DNA from: Tilletia caries
Lineage: Eukaryota; Basidiomycota; Exobasidiomycetes; Tilletiales; Tilletiaceae
Assembly: GCA_032718865.1 (NCBI GenBank)
Contig: JALUTQ010000027.1
Location: forward strand, 62,001-126,000
Direction: 5' to 3'
DNA: 64,000 bases
Positions 63,001 through 64,000 of the stretch are shown here, piece after piece. Made by a program: the position numbers and the translations under genes. Position 1 is the first letter of the stretch; each line of letters starts with the position of its first letter. Under the pieces are notes generated by a model. The model saw nothing but the letters and a program-made list of their open reading frames with translations. It made no database searches and was not told the DNA's origin.

Positions 63001-64000
63001 TCTGAGCCGTGCCGCACCCATACCCGCACCAGGACCAGCATCGAGCACGCCGGTCGCCGCTACCGCCTTCGCACCCCCACACGCGACCGAGACGCCCAGC
63101 GTCAGCGTGGGTGCTTCTCAGCAGCAGCAACAGCGCACGATGCTGCCACCGCCGAAGAAGGCTGGTCCTGGGCCTGCTTCGAAGATGGCGGGCTTTAGGC
63201 CGCGGCCGAAGAGTCGCGGTGGGGATGGCTCCTTGGGCTCGGGTTCGAAGAAGGATGTGTTGTCGTCGTCGGTGATTGGGGGCGAGAATGGGGCGGATGT
63301 GGGGCTGGGATTGTGTGCTGTGACGCAGGATGGTAGGGTGCTTCTGGTGAGTTCTGATGTTCTGGCACGCCTCAGACCATCGTGATCTTGCGTACCTAAG
63401 CTGACTCGGGTTCTCCGTCCAAAGCCCCGTGAACAAGCTCCGCCCGTACTGCTCCCGCCCGCGTTGCAAGAGCGCCAAATGGACTTGATCCGAGTGAAGC
63501 AGGAGCAGATGGCCGAAGCTGCGCGGGACGAGATGTTGCTGATGCAGGGCATGCACGATGACGGTGGCCATGGTCCACACCCGCACGACGAGCCCATGCG
63601 CGAGCGCGACTTTGACGGTCCCGCCCCGCCGAACGGGTCCCAAGCCCGTCTGCTGCACGACCCCAAAGACCTCCTCCCGCGCCGGGCGCCCTCGCGCTCC
63701 CAGACCCCGCCCGAAGAAGATCCGCGGGACGTCAAAGCGGGCAACGGCAAGCAGTACAAGAACCCGCGGCGGTGGTGGGAAGGCGAAGATGAGCTGGGCC
63801 GCCGAAGTCGGTCCCCCATCGAACCGCGCAAACACCCGCTGGAAGTCCGGAAACAGATGACGAAGTCCCAACGCGAGCTGAACGAGCTTGTCGACGGCCC
63901 CATTGATCGACTTCCCGAGGAGGGTCCACGGACACGTCCGAGGCCCAAGTATACGCAGGATTGGTCTTCGGGTTCCGGGGAGGATACGGACGAGGGTGAC
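60041..64000 (+). CDS. Long Pro/Gln/Ala-rich protein, 3' partial
   Basis: Three exons (60041-62540, 62652-63346, 63425-64000) are open to the end of the window, with 1257 residues visible. Residues 1-115 look globular and conserved (IEIGIVFHPASHSRLNALRG, DDWRLIYLPYNHP, VKIGTLGVKQNDQFAVIHKD). They are followed by some 650 residues of Gln/Pro/Ala low complexity with a PQPQAQ minisatellite near 60540-60590. A DVIDDMFQSMWDSG motif lies near residue 640. An FNLPRFIKKPS segment begins after intron 1, and the visible C-terminal part is charged (ALQERQMDLIRVKQEQMAEA; YKNPRRWWEGEDELGRRSRS). Intron 1 is 111 nt with no stop in frame, so retention would still give a protein. I do not recognise the family. 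Confidence 0.7.

Overview
The window looks like a GC-rich chromosomal segment of a basidiomycete fungus, possibly a Pucciniomycotina/Microbotryomycetes-type yeast. That placement is inference from gene content and gene structure, not from a marker gene. Genes have several short introns (about 65-140 nt) with GTRAGT-like donors, CTGAC/CTGAT-like branch sites and CAG acceptors. Promoters and leaders are CT-rich, and the single-copy genes are ordinary fungal housekeeping genes: DPH1, RCF1, an ABHD11/IMO32-type hydrolase, an arrestin-like adaptor, a GH128 glucanase-like secreted protein and an EI24-like membrane protein.

Layout. 1-5.5 kb: the 3' part of an alpha/beta-hydrolase-like gene, an FAD amine oxidase, and convergent DPH1. 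5.8-13.0 kb: a complete Ty1/copia LTR retrotransposon with identical 282-bp LTRs and a 5-bp target duplication. It sits in the divergent promoter region between DPH1 and an arrestin-like gene (13.3-17.6 kb), and its pol gene is split by a nested 791-bp hAT-like MITE. 18.2-19.3 kb: GH128 gene. 19.3-24 kb: gene-poor and repeat-rich, with a foldback element, a pentamer microsatellite and a malate dehydrogenase pseudogene that still carries an intron. 24.0-25.5 kb: a second, inverted copy of the amine oxidase, broken by a single-base indel. 26.2-27.5 kb: EI24-like gene with a tandemly duplicated tail.

28.7-37 kb and 43.7-52.6 kb form a two-gene segmental duplication. Each block carries a secreted repetitive protein (+) converging on a 16-exon ABCC/MRP-type ABC transporter (-). 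The exon pattern, including 18-nt, 37-nt and 9-nt exons, is conserved in both transporters. The first transporter has a nonsense codon and two frame breaks, and the second has one frame break. A KDZ-type DNA transposon (about 5.2 kb, TIRs at 37.67 and 42.89 kb) lies between the blocks. It carries a transposase gene and a convergent, intact 443-residue gene of unknown function. A 945-bp TA-flanked MITE sits in the 3' region of the second repetitive-protein gene, and the first copy preserves the empty site.

53.7-57.0 kb: two tandem paralogues of an unrecognised family sharing one intron position. 57.4-59.8 kb: ABHD11/IMO32-like hydrolase and RCF1, both on the minus strand. 60.0-64 kb: a long Pro/Gln/Ala-rich protein running off the window.

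Caveat. Eight of the frame breaks in this window can each be explained by plus or minus one base in a short homopolymer, so long-read assembly error has to be weighed against real pseudogenisation. The TAA in the first ABC gene and the TAG between gag and pol are not explained that way. No tRNA, rRNA or CRISPR was recognised.
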